NCBI RefSeq assembly: GCF_001929375.1
Contig: NZ_MSGO01000007.1
Span: forward strand, 1-46,819
Length of the DNA: 46,819 bases
DNA from: Actinomyces oris
Lineage (GTDB): Bacteria; Actinomycetota; Actinomycetes; Actinomycetales; Actinomycetaceae
Direction: 5' to 3'
This document shows positions 19,216-27,680 of this stretch, one piece after another. The notes beneath the pieces were generated by a model. The model saw only the letters and a list, made by a program, of their open reading frames with translations, ran no database searches and was not told the origin of the DNA. The position numbers and the translations under genes were made by a program. Within the stretch, counting starts at the first letter, position 1; every line of letters starts with the position of its first letter.

Positions 19216-19288
<73 letters not shown>

Positions 19289-19348
19289 CCACGAAGGGCA
19301 CGAGCTTCGCCCGGGATGACCCCGAAGGCGCAGCAGCGGGCACATGAC

Positions 19349-19390
19349 GGCGGTCAAAGACAACCGCCTCCGCACTGAGAAGCATCTCAG
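19349..19390 (+). terminator. Two successive short hairpins after the tRNA-Lys pair
   Basis: GGCGGT (19349-19354) pairs with ACCGCC (19363-19368), and CTGAGA (19375-19380) pairs with TCTCAG (19385-19390). They lie 60-100 nt after the second tRNA and could end its transcript. Apart from these I see nothing in 19289-19560. Confidence 0.35.
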
Positions 19391-19579
19391 GATGCCACCG
19401 TCTCATCGGTTTCCACGCCCTCGTGACCACAGTCTGCGACGGCGGCGCCAACCAGTCGCCGCGCTAGGAGTCTTGTTCCGCAAGCACGCCGGCTCGGCAG
19501 GTACGTACCCGCCCCGGCGTGCGCTGCTGCCCCAGGCCCCATCGGGCCGACGACGCTGAAGGAAGATGAGGAGATACGT

Positions 19580-19804
19580 ATGACACGCGACATCCACACC
19601 ATGACCACGATGACGACTCCGGCCACCGGGCCGGCAGCCACTGGAACCCGGACCGACGAGGCCGCCAGGAGGGAGCTCTTCGCCGCACGCGCGGAGCTCG
19701 CCTCGCTGGGGGCGACCGCCTCCCCCTCGCGACTTGAGCGCGCGCTGGAACGACTGGAGGCGGCGCAGCAGGCCTCACGGCGAACGCTCGCCCAGGCCGC
19801 CTGA
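19580..19804 (+). CDS. Small hypothetical protein
   Basis: A 74-residue ORF with a good GAGGAG six bases before its ATG. The first 25 residues are Thr/Ala-rich; residues 27-74 form a likely helical hairpin rich in Ala, Leu, Glu and Arg (ARRELFAARAELASL, then SRLERALERLEAAQQASRR). There is no signal peptide or cysteine. The coding bias and ribosome binding site support expression, but I recognise no family. It lies between the tRNA-Lys genes and bcp. Confidence 0.5.
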   Translation: MTRDIHTMTTMTTPATGPAATGTRTDEAARRELFAARAELASLGATASPSRLERALERLEAAQQASRRTLAQAA

Positions 19805-19959
19805 CCCGGAGGCCTCACCCGGAGCCGGGTCGGGGTTCCCTCGGGACTGACGTCCTGAACGTTTGCCAGATCACGAAAGTAAGTCCCCGAATTCACTGCC
19901 ACTGGCCCCGGAGGCGATGCAAGGATGAGTGCATCCGTCCAGCAGCCCGAGGAGGACCC

Positions 19960-20436
19960 ATGACCCAGCTCGCCGCCGGTGACCGAGCCCCGGAGTTCGC
20001 CCTGCCCGACCAGAACGGCCGCACCGTGACTCTTGGCGACCTTTGCGCCAGCACGGACAAGGGCGTCATCGTCTACTTCTACCCCAAGGCTTGTACTCCG
20101 GGCTGCACCAAGGAGGCGTGCGACTTCAGGGACTCCCTGGAGGCGCTCGAGGCGGCCGGCTACGCCGTCGTCGGTATCTCCCCCGACCCGGCGAGCGCGC
20201 AGGCCAAGTTCTCCAACCGCCACAACCTGCCCTTTCCCCTGCTGTCGGACACCGACCACGCCGTCATGGAGGCCTGGGGCGTGTGGGGCGAGAAGAAGAA
20301 CTACGGCAAGGTCTACACCGGCGTCATCCGCTCCACCGTGGTGGTGGCCCCCGACGGGACCGTGACGCTGGCCCAGTACAACGTGCGAGCCACCGGTCAC
20401 GTCAAGCGGCTGCGCGCCGCACTGGGCGTGGACTGA
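19960..20436 (+). CDS. bcp: Thiol peroxidase, Bcp-type peroxiredoxin
   Basis: A 158-residue Prx of the BCP/PrxQ class, which reduces hydrogen peroxide and organic hydroperoxides using thioredoxin. The active-site segment YPKACTPGCTKEACDFRD shows the peroxidatic Cys49 (TPGCT) and the resolving Cys54 typical of atypical 2-Cys BCPs. Cys45 is an extra cysteine at a position where E. coli Bcp has Met. Later motifs VVGISPDPASAQAKF and GVIRSTVVVAPDGTV are also standard. GAGGAGG precedes the ATG. It is monocistronic, with tRNA-Leu 70 bp downstream. Confidence 0.95.
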   Translation: MTQLAAGDRAPEFALPDQNGRTVTLGDLCASTDKGVIVYFYPKACTPGCTKEACDFRDSLEALEAAGYAVVGISPDPASAQAKFSNRHNLPFPLLSDTDHAVMEAWGVWGEKKNYGKVYTGVIRSTVVVAPDGTVTLAQYNVRATGHVKRLRAALGVD

Positions 20437-20464
20437 CAGAGCCCACAGGAGCGGTCGCCGCATT

Positions 20465-20493
20465 CTGCCATCCGGTACTGAGGTCGGTAGAGT
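20465..20493 (+). promoter_or_regulatory. Promoter of tRNA-Leu
   Basis: CTGCCA (20465-20470) and TAGAGT (20488-20493) are separated by 17 bp. The predicted start lies a few bases before the tRNA at 20506. Confidence 0.55.
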
Positions 20494-20505
20494 GGGCGCC
20501 GCACA

Positions 20506-20587
20506 GCGCGAGTGGCGGAATTGGTAGACGCCCCAGGTTTAGGTCCTGGTGCCTTCGGGCGTGAGGGTTCGAGTCCCTTCTCGCGCA
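20506..20587 (+). tRNA. tRNA-Leu (TAG)
   Basis: The 82-nt class II tRNA has acceptor arms GCGCGAG and CTCGCGC, anticodon stem CCAGG/CCTGG with loop TTTAGGT (anticodon TAG), a variable arm TGCCTTCGGGCG, and T-arm GAGGG-TTCGAGT-CCCTT. No CCA is encoded. Confidence 0.96.
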
Positions 20588-20701
20588 CAGATTTCAGTTT
20601 CAGTTCCCAGCACCAAGAGGGTCTTCATAGGCGGACAAGAAGTTCTGCGTCCTCCGCACGCTCCGACACCTGCCGCTTCCACCGACCTGTTCCGAGGCAT
20701 G

Positions 20702-22054
20702 ATGACAGACAACTCCTTCGATTCGGGCACCCCCGCATTCGACGTCGTGCTGGCGCAGACGATCGCCAGACACTTCCGGGGAGCCACGGCCGAGGCAATC
20801 GATGACGTCCAGACGGTTCGGCTGGGCGAGGGGCTTCCCATCATCGAGTGCTTCATCGACGAGATTCAGGACCACGAGCCATACGGCGCGTTCCTCTTTC
20901 TTCAGATCAGTGGAGGCGCCTTCGGGAGCAGACGGGTCCTGGTCACGGCCAGCGGCTACGGTTCCAGCCAGCTGGCGTCGGTTGCCACTGCCGGCTGCAA
21001 CTGGGCCTGCGCCTTCGGCCCCGTCCTGCTGACCGGAATCGGCCGCCCAGACCTCATCGATTCTGACAATCCCGACGTCGAGCAGTTCGAGGCCACTGTG
21101 GGAGGCAGACGCTACCGGGTGGCCACCGGGCATCTCGACCGCAGCATGAACATGCCGATCGAGGAGGTGGAGGCCTACCGCCGGCGGCTGGGCGGCCCCC
21201 GCGCCCTGACCGACCGGGTACTCGCCAGCCCCTTGATTCCCGCCACTCGCTCCGATGAGCCGATGGCACTGGGCTGCTACGCGGCCATCGGCCCCCACTC
21301 GATCACCGAGCTCAAGCTCGCCGGCGCCGACTGGCCCGCGGGACGCAGCATCCTGGACGCGATCCCGCCCGAGCCCGGTGGCCACCGCATGCTCCGGGAG
21401 TGGTCGGTGCTCACGCCCTTGGAGCCCGCCCCGCCCCTGACCAGGGACGGGCTCCAGCACACCCTCAACCTCATCGCGGCCGCCTCGTACAATCCCAGCA
21501 GCGAAGCCGGCTGGCTCGGCAGCCGCCACCACGGCATGAGGCTGGGACCGCCGAACCTTCCTGTGGGGCTCTCGCTGCCGGAGGACCTGCGCTGGTTCCT
21601 CAGCACCATCGCGGGCTCGGGCGCCGGCCCCGGCTACGGGCTGGACATCTACCCGGCCGACGATGGAGGCATCCACCTGGCCGATGCCGGCTGCGGCGCC
21701 GAGTGGCGCATGAGCCCCTACGACGGCAGTGTCTGGCTGGACTCACGGGCCTGCGACGATGGATTCACCCGTGTGGCCCCGAGCTTCATCTCCTGGTACG
21801 AGGCCTGGCTCGACCACGCCATCCGCGGCGGCGGGGCGTTCGCGCAGTGGTCCTACCAGGTCGATGCCGCCTACAAGATGCTTGAGCAGAGCGCTGCCGA
21901 ATACGGCGTCGAGCGTCTCCCCGAGACCGTCACCCGGGTGAAGATCCAGACCCCGGCCAAGGCCTTCGGCCCCTGCCACTCCTGTCAGCTCACCTACTCC
22001 AGGTGCGGCGTGCCGGAGTCGGTCTTCGTCACGGCCCCGTCCCCGGCTCCCTGA
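20702..22054 (+). CDS. Unknown protein with SUKH/SMI1-like C-terminal domain
   Basis: A 450-residue cytosolic protein. Residues about 292-375 resemble a SUKH (SMI1/KNR4) domain: LPEDLRWFLSTIAGSGAGPGYGLD, GSVWLDSRACDDGF and APSFISWYEAWLDHAI. SUKH proteins are frequent immunity proteins against polymorphic toxins. A C-terminal CHSC-x6-C cluster (about 425-435) may bind zinc. The first 270 residues form another domain I do not recognise. The start is the second of two ATGs, after CGAGG. The gene directly follows tRNA-Leu and no toxin gene is near, so an immunity role is not supported by context. Confidence 0.82.
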   Translation: MTDNSFDSGTPAFDVVLAQTIARHFRGATAEAIDDVQTVRLGEGLPIIECFIDEIQDHEPYGAFLFLQISGGAFGSRRVLVTASGYGSSQLASVATAGCNWACAFGPVLLTGIGRPDLIDSDNPDVEQFEATVGGRRYRVATGHLDRSMNMPIEEVEAYRRRLGGPRALTDRVLASPLIPATRSDEPMALGCYAAIGPHSITELKLAGADWPAGRSILDAIPPEPGGHRMLREWSVLTPLEPAPPLTRDGLQHTLNLIAAASYNPSSEAGWLGSRHHGMRLGPPNLPVGLSLPEDLRWFLSTIAGSGAGPGYGLDIYPADDGGIHLADAGCGAEWRMSPYDGSVWLDSRACDDGFTRVAPSFISWYEAWLDHAIRGGGAFAQWSYQVDAAYKMLEQSAAEYGVERLPETVTRVKIQTPAKAFGPCHSCQLTYSRCGVPESVFVTAPSPAP

Positions 22055-22105
22055 GCCGCCCCGCACCCACCGGGACGCAGGCGCAGTGCGTAGTGGACGA
22101 AGGGA

Positions 22106-22711
22106 CTAGACGCGCCCCGGTGCGCCGTAGAGCTGGTGTGCCTGTTGAAGCAGGGCCAGCAGGTCCTCCTTACTCCCCTCCAAGGTGCCGGGGAGGTATA
22201 CGCGCTCCTCCTTGCCCATCCCACGGTCGGCAACCTCATTGATCTGCTGGCTCAGCTGGGCGGTGGTCGCGTCCTGGCGGCGCATCTGCTGCCCCAGCGG
22301 CGTCAGGATGTAGCCGATCACCAGCTGTCCTCGCGTACCGTCGGGAGCGACCTCCTGCCCGAAGAACTCGGCGATATCCACCCAGCGGGCGGACTCATTG
22401 ACGATGTTGCGCCGTTCCAGGCGCAGCCCCTCAGGCGTCACCACCAGTCGGCTGCGGAGGATGATCTTCCGGATCATGCCGGGGATACCGATGACGCCGA
22501 AGAAACCGATGCTGGCGATACCAGCGAGCATGTAGAGAAGCGGGGAACTCGACTGATTCGCGATCAGAATGACCACGACCCCCACCACTGTGAAGCCGAC
22601 GCAGCCCAGAAGGCTCCCCCATAGACGCATCGGGGACTCCGGAATGACGAGCATCCCGGTGCTGCGCAGCTGCTCGCTCATCTGACGAACTCGTCCGGCA
22701 TCGACTCCCAC
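22106..22711 (-). CDS. Membrane protein with two helices and a PH-like cytoplasmic region
   Basis: About 201 residues from GTG 22711, which has AAGGAGA 8 nt upstream. Two hydrophobic helices (SLLGCVGFTVVGVVVILIA and LLYMLAGIASIGFFGVIGIPG) precede a soluble part beginning LVVTPEGLRLERRNIVNESARWVDIAEFFGQEV. That pattern (RLVVTPEGL, then I.W.DI.....) is typical of bacterial PH-like or stress-related membrane proteins. The role is unknown. A perfect palindrome lies 48 bp upstream. It converges on the SUKH-like gene. Confidence 0.82.
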   Translation of the reverse strand: MGVDAGRVRQMSEQLRSTGMLVIPESPMRLWGSLLGCVGFTVVGVVVILIANQSSSPLLYMLAGIASIGFFGVIGIPGMIRKIILRSRLVVTPEGLRLERRNIVNESARWVDIAEFFGQEVAPDGTRGQLVIGYILTPLGQQMRRQDATTAQLSQQINEVADRGMGKEERVYLPGTLEGSKEDLLALLQQAHQLYGAPGRV

Positions 22712-22758
22712 GTGACTCGTCTCCTTCTCCTGATCGGTACGACGGATGCGCACCCCTA

Positions 22759-22784
22759 CCCTAGCCGCCTCAAGGCGGCTAGGG
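22759..22784. repeat. Perfect 12+2+12 palindrome
   Basis: Arms CCCTAGCCGCCT and its complement are separated by CA. It lies between the stop of the MhuD-like gene (22851) and the start of the membrane-protein gene (22711), both on the minus strand. It could be a dimeric operator for the latter or a U-less terminator hairpin for the former (11-bp stem, TCAA loop). The geometry equals that of the PadR operator. Confidence 0.6.
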
Positions 22785-22850
22785 GCCCCGTCCGACCAGG
22801 CAATCACCCGAAGAGCTGATTCCCGTCTCCCGTCCCGGCGGCGTCCTGAG

Positions 22851-23144
22851 TCACTCCTCGTGCTGGACGACCTCGAAACCGAGGACCTCCACGCTCATGC
22901 CCCGGCGCTTGTCGTCCTCGTGCCCGCCGGCGGGGCGCGCCGCCCTCCAACGCTCGTAGTCCTCGCGCGTGTCCCACCGCGTCACCACGAAGTAGCGGTC
23001 CTCCCCGACCACCGGGCGCAGCAGCTCGAAGCCCTGAAAGCCCTGTGAGACGTCAACGCCTCGCTTCCGGGCGGCGAAGCGCTTCTCGATCTCGGCCTGG
23101 GCGCCCTCGGGGAAGGTCAGCGCGGTGATGTTGACATAGGTCAT
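22851..23144 (-). CDS. MhuD-like antibiotic-biosynthesis-monooxygenase domain protein (putative heme-degrading)
   Basis: A 97-residue single-domain ABM protein close to mycobacterial MhuD and HmoA. The core EKRFAARKRGVDVSQGFQGFELLRPV-GEDRYFVVTRWDTREDYERW aligns without gaps to MhuD. The heme-pocket Trp (YERW) and His (GGHEDD) are present, but the position of the catalytic Asn7 of MhuD is Thr7 here, with an Asn at residue 5. The family degrades heme to release iron; the substitution leaves activity uncertain. AGGAG precedes the ATG. It is divergent from rph. Confidence 0.88.
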   Translation of the reverse strand: MTYVNITALTFPEGAQAEIEKRFAARKRGVDVSQGFQGFELLRPVVGEDRYFVVTRWDTREDYERWRAARPAGGHEDDKRRGMSVEVLGFEVVQHEE

Positions 23145-23285
23145 AGGTGTTCTCCTCAGTGTCTCCGTCGGCTCCCGGCCAGAAGCAGGCATCGCGAAGA
23201 ACGCTACCGTCTGACGGCCGTCGCGGACTACAGACATTGGGCATCCCGCGGTGCTGAGCCGTCCCGAGACCGGATGGCCGCCGGG

Positions 23286-23291
23286 TAGCCT
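23286..23291 (+). promoter_or_regulatory. -10 box for a leaderless rph transcript
   Basis: TAGCCT ends exactly 6 nt before the rph ATG and no Shine-Dalgarno sequence is present. A -35 element is not obvious. Confidence 0.5.
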
Positions 23292-23297
23292 GAGCCC

Positions 23298-24104
23298 ATG
23301 ACAACTGCCCCCTTCACCCGCAAGGACGGCCGCGCCGTCGACGAGCTGCGCCCCGTGACCATGACCCGACACTGGCTCGACCACGCCGAGGGATCGGTCC
23401 TGGTGACCTTCGGGCGTACCCGGGTCCTGTGCGCCGCCTCCTTCACCGAGGGAGTTCCGCGCTGGCGCAAGGGCAGTGGTGAGGGGTGGGTGACCGCCGA
23501 GTACGCCATGCTCCCGCGGGCCGGGTCGGAGCGCTCCGGTCGGGAGTCCGTTCGGGGCAAGGTCGGTGGCCGCACCCACGAGATCTCCCGCCTCATCGGC
23601 CGCAGCCTGCGCGGCATCATCGACGTCTCCGCACTGGGCGAGAACACGATCGCCCTGGACTGCGATGTGCTGCAGGCCGACGGCGGCACCCGCACCGCGG
23701 CGATCACCGGCGCCTACGTGGCCCTGGCCGACGCCGTCGCCTGGGGCACGCAGCGCGGCCTCATCAAGGCCCGCCCCGGCAAGCCGGTGCTGTCCGACTC
23801 CCTGTCGGCCATCTCGGCGGGGATCATCGACGGCGTTCCCTGCCTCGACCTGCCCTATGAGGAGGACGTGCGCGCCCAGACCGACATGAATGTCGTCCAG
23901 ACCGGGGACGGCCGTTTCATCGAGGTCCAGGGCACCGCCGAGCACGCCCCCTTCGACCGCTCCGAGCTCGGAGAGCTGCTCGACCTGGCCGCCACCGGCA
24001 ACTGCCGCCTGGCGGCGCTCCAGCGCCGGGCCCTGGCCGGCCCCAGCGGTGATCCCTTCACCGTGTCCTCCTCAGACTCCTCAACCCAGCCCACGCAGGC
24101 CTGA
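23298..24104 (+). CDS. rph: Ribonuclease PH
   Basis: A 268-residue phosphorolytic 3'-5' exoribonuclease that trims tRNA 3' ends. Family motifs: [33 protein letters not shown] (phosphate and RNA contacts), [49 protein letters not shown], and [20 protein letters not shown]. About 25 residues beyond the usual end are Ser/Thr/Pro-rich. It forms a two-gene operon with rdgB, whose GTG starts 3 bp after the rph stop. Confidence 0.97.
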   Translation: MTTAPFTRKDGRAVDELRPVTMTRHWLDHAEGSVLVTFGRTRVLCAASFTEGVPRWRKGSGEGWVTAEYAMLPRAGSERSGRESVRGKVGGRTHEISRLIGRSLRGIIDVSALGENTIALDCDVLQADGGTRTAAITGAYVALADAVAWGTQRGLIKARPGKPVLSDSLSAISAGIIDGVPCLDLPYEEDVRAQTDMNVVQTGDGRFIEVQGTAEHAPFDRSELGELLDLAATGNCRLAALQRRALAGPSGDPFTVSSSDSSTQPTQA

Positions 24105-24107
24105 GCC

Positions 24108-24815
24108 GTGAGTGCCTCGTCAGACGCCGACGGCGCCGCCCCGCTCACTAACCGGGTCCAGGTGCCTGCCGGAGCCCGCCTCGTCCTGGCCACCCACAAC
24201 CCCGGCAAGCTGGCCGAGCTGCGGCAGATCCTGGCGCCGCTCGTACCGGGGCTGGATCCCGGTTCCATCATCTCGGCCGCGTCCCTCAAGGCGCCCGAGC
24301 CGGTGGAGGACGGCCTGTCCTTCGCCGACAACGCCCTGCTCAAGGCCCGGGCCCTGGCCCGGGCCACGGGCCTGCCCGCACTCGCCGACGACTCGGGCCT
24401 GTGCGTCGATGTCCTGGGTGGGGCGCCGGGGATCTTCTCGGCGCGCTGGAGCGGCCGGCACGGGGACGACACCGCGAACCTTCAGCTGCTCCTGGCCCAG
24501 CTGGCCGACGTCGCCGCCCCGCACCGCGGCGCCCGCTTCACCTGTGCCGCGGTCCTGGTCCGGCCGGGCTCCGGCGGGCGACCGGAGCTGGTCACCACCA
24601 TCGAGCGATCCATGGAGGGGCGCCTGGTCAACGCTCCTCAGGGCGAGGGGGGCTTCGGCTACGACCCGATCTTCGTGCCCGTCCAGGAGGACGAGCCGAG
24701 CGGTCGGGGCCGCACCACCGCTCAGATGACGCCTGAGGACAAGCACGCCATCTCCCACCGGGGGCAGGCCTTCCGTGCCCTGGCACCGGTCCTGGCCGAC
24801 ATCCTGGCCGGCTGA
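24108..24815 (+). CDS. rdgB: XTP/dITP diphosphatase (RdgB/HAM1 family)
   Basis: A 235-residue house-cleaning NTPase that hydrolyses dITP, XTP and related deaminated nucleotides to monophosphates. Signatures: LVLATHNPGKLAELRQIL near residue 27, VEDGLSFADNALLKARA, ADDSGLCVDVLGGAPGIFSARWSG, GEGGFGYDPIFVPV and the C-terminal ISHRGQAFRAL. The GTG start adds about 20 residues to the family core; an internal start is possible but none has a better site. It is coupled to rph and converges on the L,D-transpeptidase gene 16 bp away. Confidence 0.96.
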   Translation: MSASSDADGAAPLTNRVQVPAGARLVLATHNPGKLAELRQILAPLVPGLDPGSIISAASLKAPEPVEDGLSFADNALLKARALARATGLPALADDSGLCVDVLGGAPGIFSARWSGRHGDDTANLQLLLAQLADVAAPHRGARFTCAAVLVRPGSGGRPELVTTIERSMEGRLVNAPQGEGGFGYDPIFVPVQEDEPSGRGRTTAQMTPEDKHAISHRGQAFRALAPVLADILAG

Positions 24816-24831
24816 GCCCTCGAAGGCGCCG

Positions 24832-26271
24832 TCAGTAGTGCGTCACCACGGTGGTACCGATCTCGGACCACTGCCAGATCGTCTGAGCGTCCGCCACCGG
24901 GATGTTGATGCAGCCGTGGGAGGACTCGTCCGTCCCGATGCCGAACTCCTTGACCCAGGGGGCTCCGTGGAGGGCGTAGCTGTTGTGCCAGTAGCTCACC
25001 CACGGCACCCCTCGTTCGCAGTAGGGCCACTCGGGAGTGCACCCCATGTCCTGCGCCTGGTAGCGCAGGTAGATCTTGTAGGTGCCGGTGATGGTCTCGT
25101 GCCCGACGCCGCCGTGGTTGATGAGGATCGGCCCGTGGACGACCTTCTGGCCCTCATAGGCGGTCAGCGTTGAGTCGGTGAGGTTGACATCGATCCACTT
25201 CTCCCCCGCCTTGGCCTGGTAGGCGAAACGCTCCGGCCCGTTGGGCACCACCCGGCTCTCGGTGGAGTGGGGCACCTCGTTCCAGGTGATCTGCTGGCTG
25301 ACGCTTCGGCCCTGGCCGAGTCCCTGGACGAGTGCCGCCGTCACCGGCTCGATGTTGCCGGCCTTCCTTCCGGACTTGCCCGGGCGGGCGAGCTGGAGCA
25401 CCGTGCCGGCTGAGTCGACGTCGTTGATGGCGTTGACCGGTTTCCGCTCCTCCTGCGCACTCAGGGAGGTCACCCACGCCCTGACCCTCTCCTTCGAGAC
25501 CGTCGGCACGATGCGGCCATCGTTGACGGGGAAGTCGATCCATGAGGCCTTCTGAGCCTTGGAGGCGGCGTGCGCTGCGCCGTCGACCGTCACTTGGAGC
25601 TCGGCGTTCAGTAGTGCGGTTGCCGATTGCGCGACCGAGCTCGCCTCCTGGACGCTCACTGTGGGCTCGGTCCGGTGGATCGACACCGGTGCGGTATGGT
25701 TCGCCAGCTCGCGTGCGGCGACGTCGATCGCCGCGTCAAGATCATTGGGGTCGATGGCGTCGCCTGATCGTCCCGATGAGGAGGTGAAGCCGCCGCTGTT
25801 CTCGTTCCAGGTCACTGCCGGCTCGACGACGTGGTCGCGCAGCGTGTTGTTCAGCTGCGACACCAGCGCGGCGCGGGCCTCCTTGCTGACCACGTACCGC
25901 ACCGCCACCTCCCGTGTCCCCACGACGCCGCGCAGGTGAGTCGTCAGTGACCCCGCTCCGGACACGGCGGCCTCCACGGTGGCCCGGGCGTCGATCTGGG
26001 CGATCTGGGTGAGCGGAACCGTGGTGGGGGCTCCTTCAACACTCAGCGTCAGTGACGCCGATGCGGCTCGCTGAAGCACGAGCGCGGTCAAGGTCGACCG
26101 GTCCATTCCGGAGACGTCCTGGCCCATGAGGATGGTGCCGCGCGGAGCCCGCCCCTCGTGCCTGTGGAGGTAGACGACGGATCCGCCCACTGCTCCTCCC
26201 AGGATGAGGGAGACGGCGATCAGGACGCCGATCCACCGATGTGGTCGACGCAGGTTGGCGCAGTGGTGCAT
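24832..26271 (-). CDS. L,D-transpeptidase with peptidoglycan-binding repeats
   Basis: A 479-residue membrane-anchored enzyme. One N-terminal transmembrane helix (about 13-35) is followed by a long extracellular region like the YvcD/PG_binding_4 domain (GTILMGQDVSGMDRSTL...), and the C-terminal YkuD domain begins near WIDVNLTDSTLTAYEG. Catalytic residues are visible in YALHGAPW and SHGCINIP, with the nucleophile about Cys454. It makes 3-3 cross-links in peptidoglycan or attaches surface components. TACCTT lies 6 nt before the ATG without a ribosome binding site, so the mRNA is probably leaderless. Confidence 0.94.
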   Translation of the reverse strand: MHHCANLRRPHRWIGVLIAVSLILGGAVGGSVVYLHRHEGRAPRGTILMGQDVSGMDRSTLTALVLQRAASASLTLSVEGAPTTVPLTQIAQIDARATVEAAVSGAGSLTTHLRGVVGTREVAVRYVVSKEARAALVSQLNNTLRDHVVEPAVTWNENSGGFTSSSGRSGDAIDPNDLDAAIDVAARELANHTAPVSIHRTEPTVSVQEASSVAQSATALLNAELQVTVDGAAHAASKAQKASWIDFPVNDGRIVPTVSKERVRAWVTSLSAQEERKPVNAINDVDSAGTVLQLARPGKSGRKAGNIEPVTAALVQGLGQGRSVSQQITWNEVPHSTESRVVPNGPERFAYQAKAGEKWIDVNLTDSTLTAYEGQKVVHGPILINHGGVGHETITGTYKIYLRYQAQDMGCTPEWPYCERGVPWVSYWHNSYALHGAPWVKEFGIGTDESSHGCINIPVADAQTIWQWSEIGTTVVTHY

Positions 26272-26277
26272 GGCGTA

Positions 26278-26283
26278 AAGGTA
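26278..26283 (-). promoter_or_regulatory. -10 box for a leaderless L,D-transpeptidase transcript
   Basis: TACCTT on the minus strand is followed by exactly 6 nt and then ATG. The 84-bp gap to the upstream gene supports a separate promoter. Confidence 0.45.
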
Positions 26284-26355
26284 CGAATGGCCGGGTTGTC
26301 ATTCCATAAAGACAGCGATCTGATACCGAAACGAGTCGGGCCGCCTCCGGCGGGG

Positions 26356-26886
26356 CTAGCCGCCGTCCCTCTCCTGCTCGGCGAGGCGACGTGCCACGGG
26401 CTTGGGGGTCAGGGAGTCGTGGGCGCGCACATAGCCGTAGAACCATCTCCATCCTCCCAGGAACACCAGGAGGAAGGCCCCGGTCATCACCGCCCAGGAG
26501 ACCATGGCGGACACGTTGTCGAATGCGGAAACCACATGGCGCAACGCGGTCCAGACCATCCAGCTGATCCCCACGATGATGAGCCCCTCGGGCAGCGCCA
26601 TCTCCAGATGATCTGGGTGAGAGCGCCGCAAGAGCCAGGTCACGCCCCAGGCGACGAGGAGGGCCGCACCCGCCTGCCACAGGGACGCGGGGACCTGCCC
26701 CAGGCTGCGGGTGGAGGCGGCACCGAACAGGGCCACGAGCGCCACGGCCGCCAGGTCCGCGGGAACCACCAGCCACCAGCGCGTCCGCCTGCCCCGGGTC
26801 CAGGGGCAGTCCACCCCGTCGGGAAGAGCCGGGGTGAAGGAGACTCTTCGTCGTTGGGTGGGGCGATCGTGCCCTTCAGCGCTCAC
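26356..26886 (-). CDS. DUF3054-like integral membrane protein
   Basis: A 176-residue protein with a basic N-terminal tail (about 35 residues) and four hydrophobic helices: WWLVVPADLAAVALVALFG, WQAGAALLVAWGVTWLLRR, LPEGLIIVGISWMVWTALR and VSWAVMTGAFLLVFLGGW. The ADL..V....FG pattern and size resemble DUF3054, whose function is unknown. The start overlaps the stop of the MBL-hydrolase gene by 4 bp (ATGA), so it belongs to the clpS-murI operon. A short GC hairpin follows the stop at 26341-26353. Confidence 0.85.
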   Translation of the reverse strand: MSAEGHDRPTQRRRVSFTPALPDGVDCPWTRGRRTRWWLVVPADLAAVALVALFGAASTRSLGQVPASLWQAGAALLVAWGVTWLLRRSHPDHLEMALPEGLIIVGISWMVWTALRHVVSAFDNVSAMVSWAVMTGAFLLVFLGGWRWFYGYVRAHDSLTPKPVARRLAEQERDGG

Positions 26887-27680
26887 AGCTCCCAGACGGC
26901 GTCCGCCGTCGCCGCCTCCAACGGGCCGGAGTAGACGGCTGCGGCCTCCTTGAGGGGCACGGCCGGATCCGTCCAGGGCTGGATGTGGGTGAGGACCAGG
27001 TGCCTCGCACCGGCCTGAGCGGCGAGCTCACCGGCACGACGCCCCGTCATGTGCATGCCGCCCACGGTGTCGCGGCCCTCAACGAAAGCCGCCTCGGCCA
27101 GGAGGAGGTCCACGCCCTGAGCCATGTCACTCATCCCCCGGCAGATGTCCGTGTCCCCGGTGAAGGCCAGGCTGACCTGCCGGGAGGGATCCTCCTCACT
27201 GGGGCCCTCGATCCGGTAGCCGTAGGCCTCCACGGGGTGAAGCGCCTCGAAGGGTGAGATCACCAGGGGGCCCACGCTGTAGGACCGGCCGGGTACGGCG
27301 GTGACGAAGCCGAACTCCGTGGCGTAGCGCTCACTGGGCGGGACGCCGTCAACCCCCTGGAGGCGCTCCAGCAGCTCCGAGGGCCCCAGGCAGGCGACCG
27401 GCCCGAGCGCCCCGGTGGGCAGCCAGCGCCGGTAGACGTGCATGCCTACCAGGTCGACCATGTGATCGGCGTGGCAGTGGGAGATCGCAATGGCGTCGAG
27501 CTCGGCGGGATCGAGGTGGCGCAGCAGCTGCCCCATCGACCCCGGCCCGAGGTCCAGCACGATCGAGTAGGTGCGCGGCGCGCCGTCGGCGTCGACTCCG
27601 TCGGCCTGCACCAGGTAGGAGGAGGCCGAGGACTGGGGCCCCGACATGGATCCGGAGCAGCCGATAATCGTGAGTCTCAT
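26883..27680 (-). CDS. MBL-fold metallo-hydrolase
   Basis: A 265-residue metallo-beta-lactamase-fold enzyme of the RNase Z-like or cyclic-nucleotide phosphodiesterase-like branch. The metal site is clear: [14 protein letters not shown] (HxHxDH), [19 protein letters not shown] with its Asp, and LVLTHIQPW. It resembles the MBL protein that follows murI in many actinobacteria, including M. tuberculosis Rv1339, reported to act on cyclic nucleotides. The exact substrate here is not shown. AAGGA precedes the ATG, which overlaps the murI stop (ATGA). Confidence 0.92.
   Translation of the reverse strand: MRLTIIGCSGSMSGPQSSASSYLVQADGVDADGAPRTYSIVLDLGPGSMGQLLRHLDPAELDAIAISHCHADHMVDLVGMHVYRRWLPTGALGPVACLGPSELLERLQGVDGVPPSERYATEFGFVTAVPGRSYSVGPLVISPFEALHPVEAYGYRIEGPSEEDPSRQVSLAFTGDTDICRGMSDMAQGVDLLLAEAAFVEGRDTVGGMHMTGRRAGELAAQAGARHLVLTHIQPWTDPAVPLKEAAAVYSGPLEAATADAVWEL

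Noticed and set aside
19846-19852. Single TGACGTC before bcp
   Set aside because: Only one heptad, no array and no -10 nearby; the heptamer is expected by chance in this base composition.
19916-19935. GATGCA / TGCATC inverted repeat upstream of bcp
   Set aside because: Arms of only 6 bp with 8-bp spacing; too short to claim an operator.
20549-20701. Upstream extension of the SUKH-like protein into tRNA-Leu
   Set aside because: It would make coding sequence overlap the tRNA; the ATG at 20702 with CGAGG upstream is adequate.
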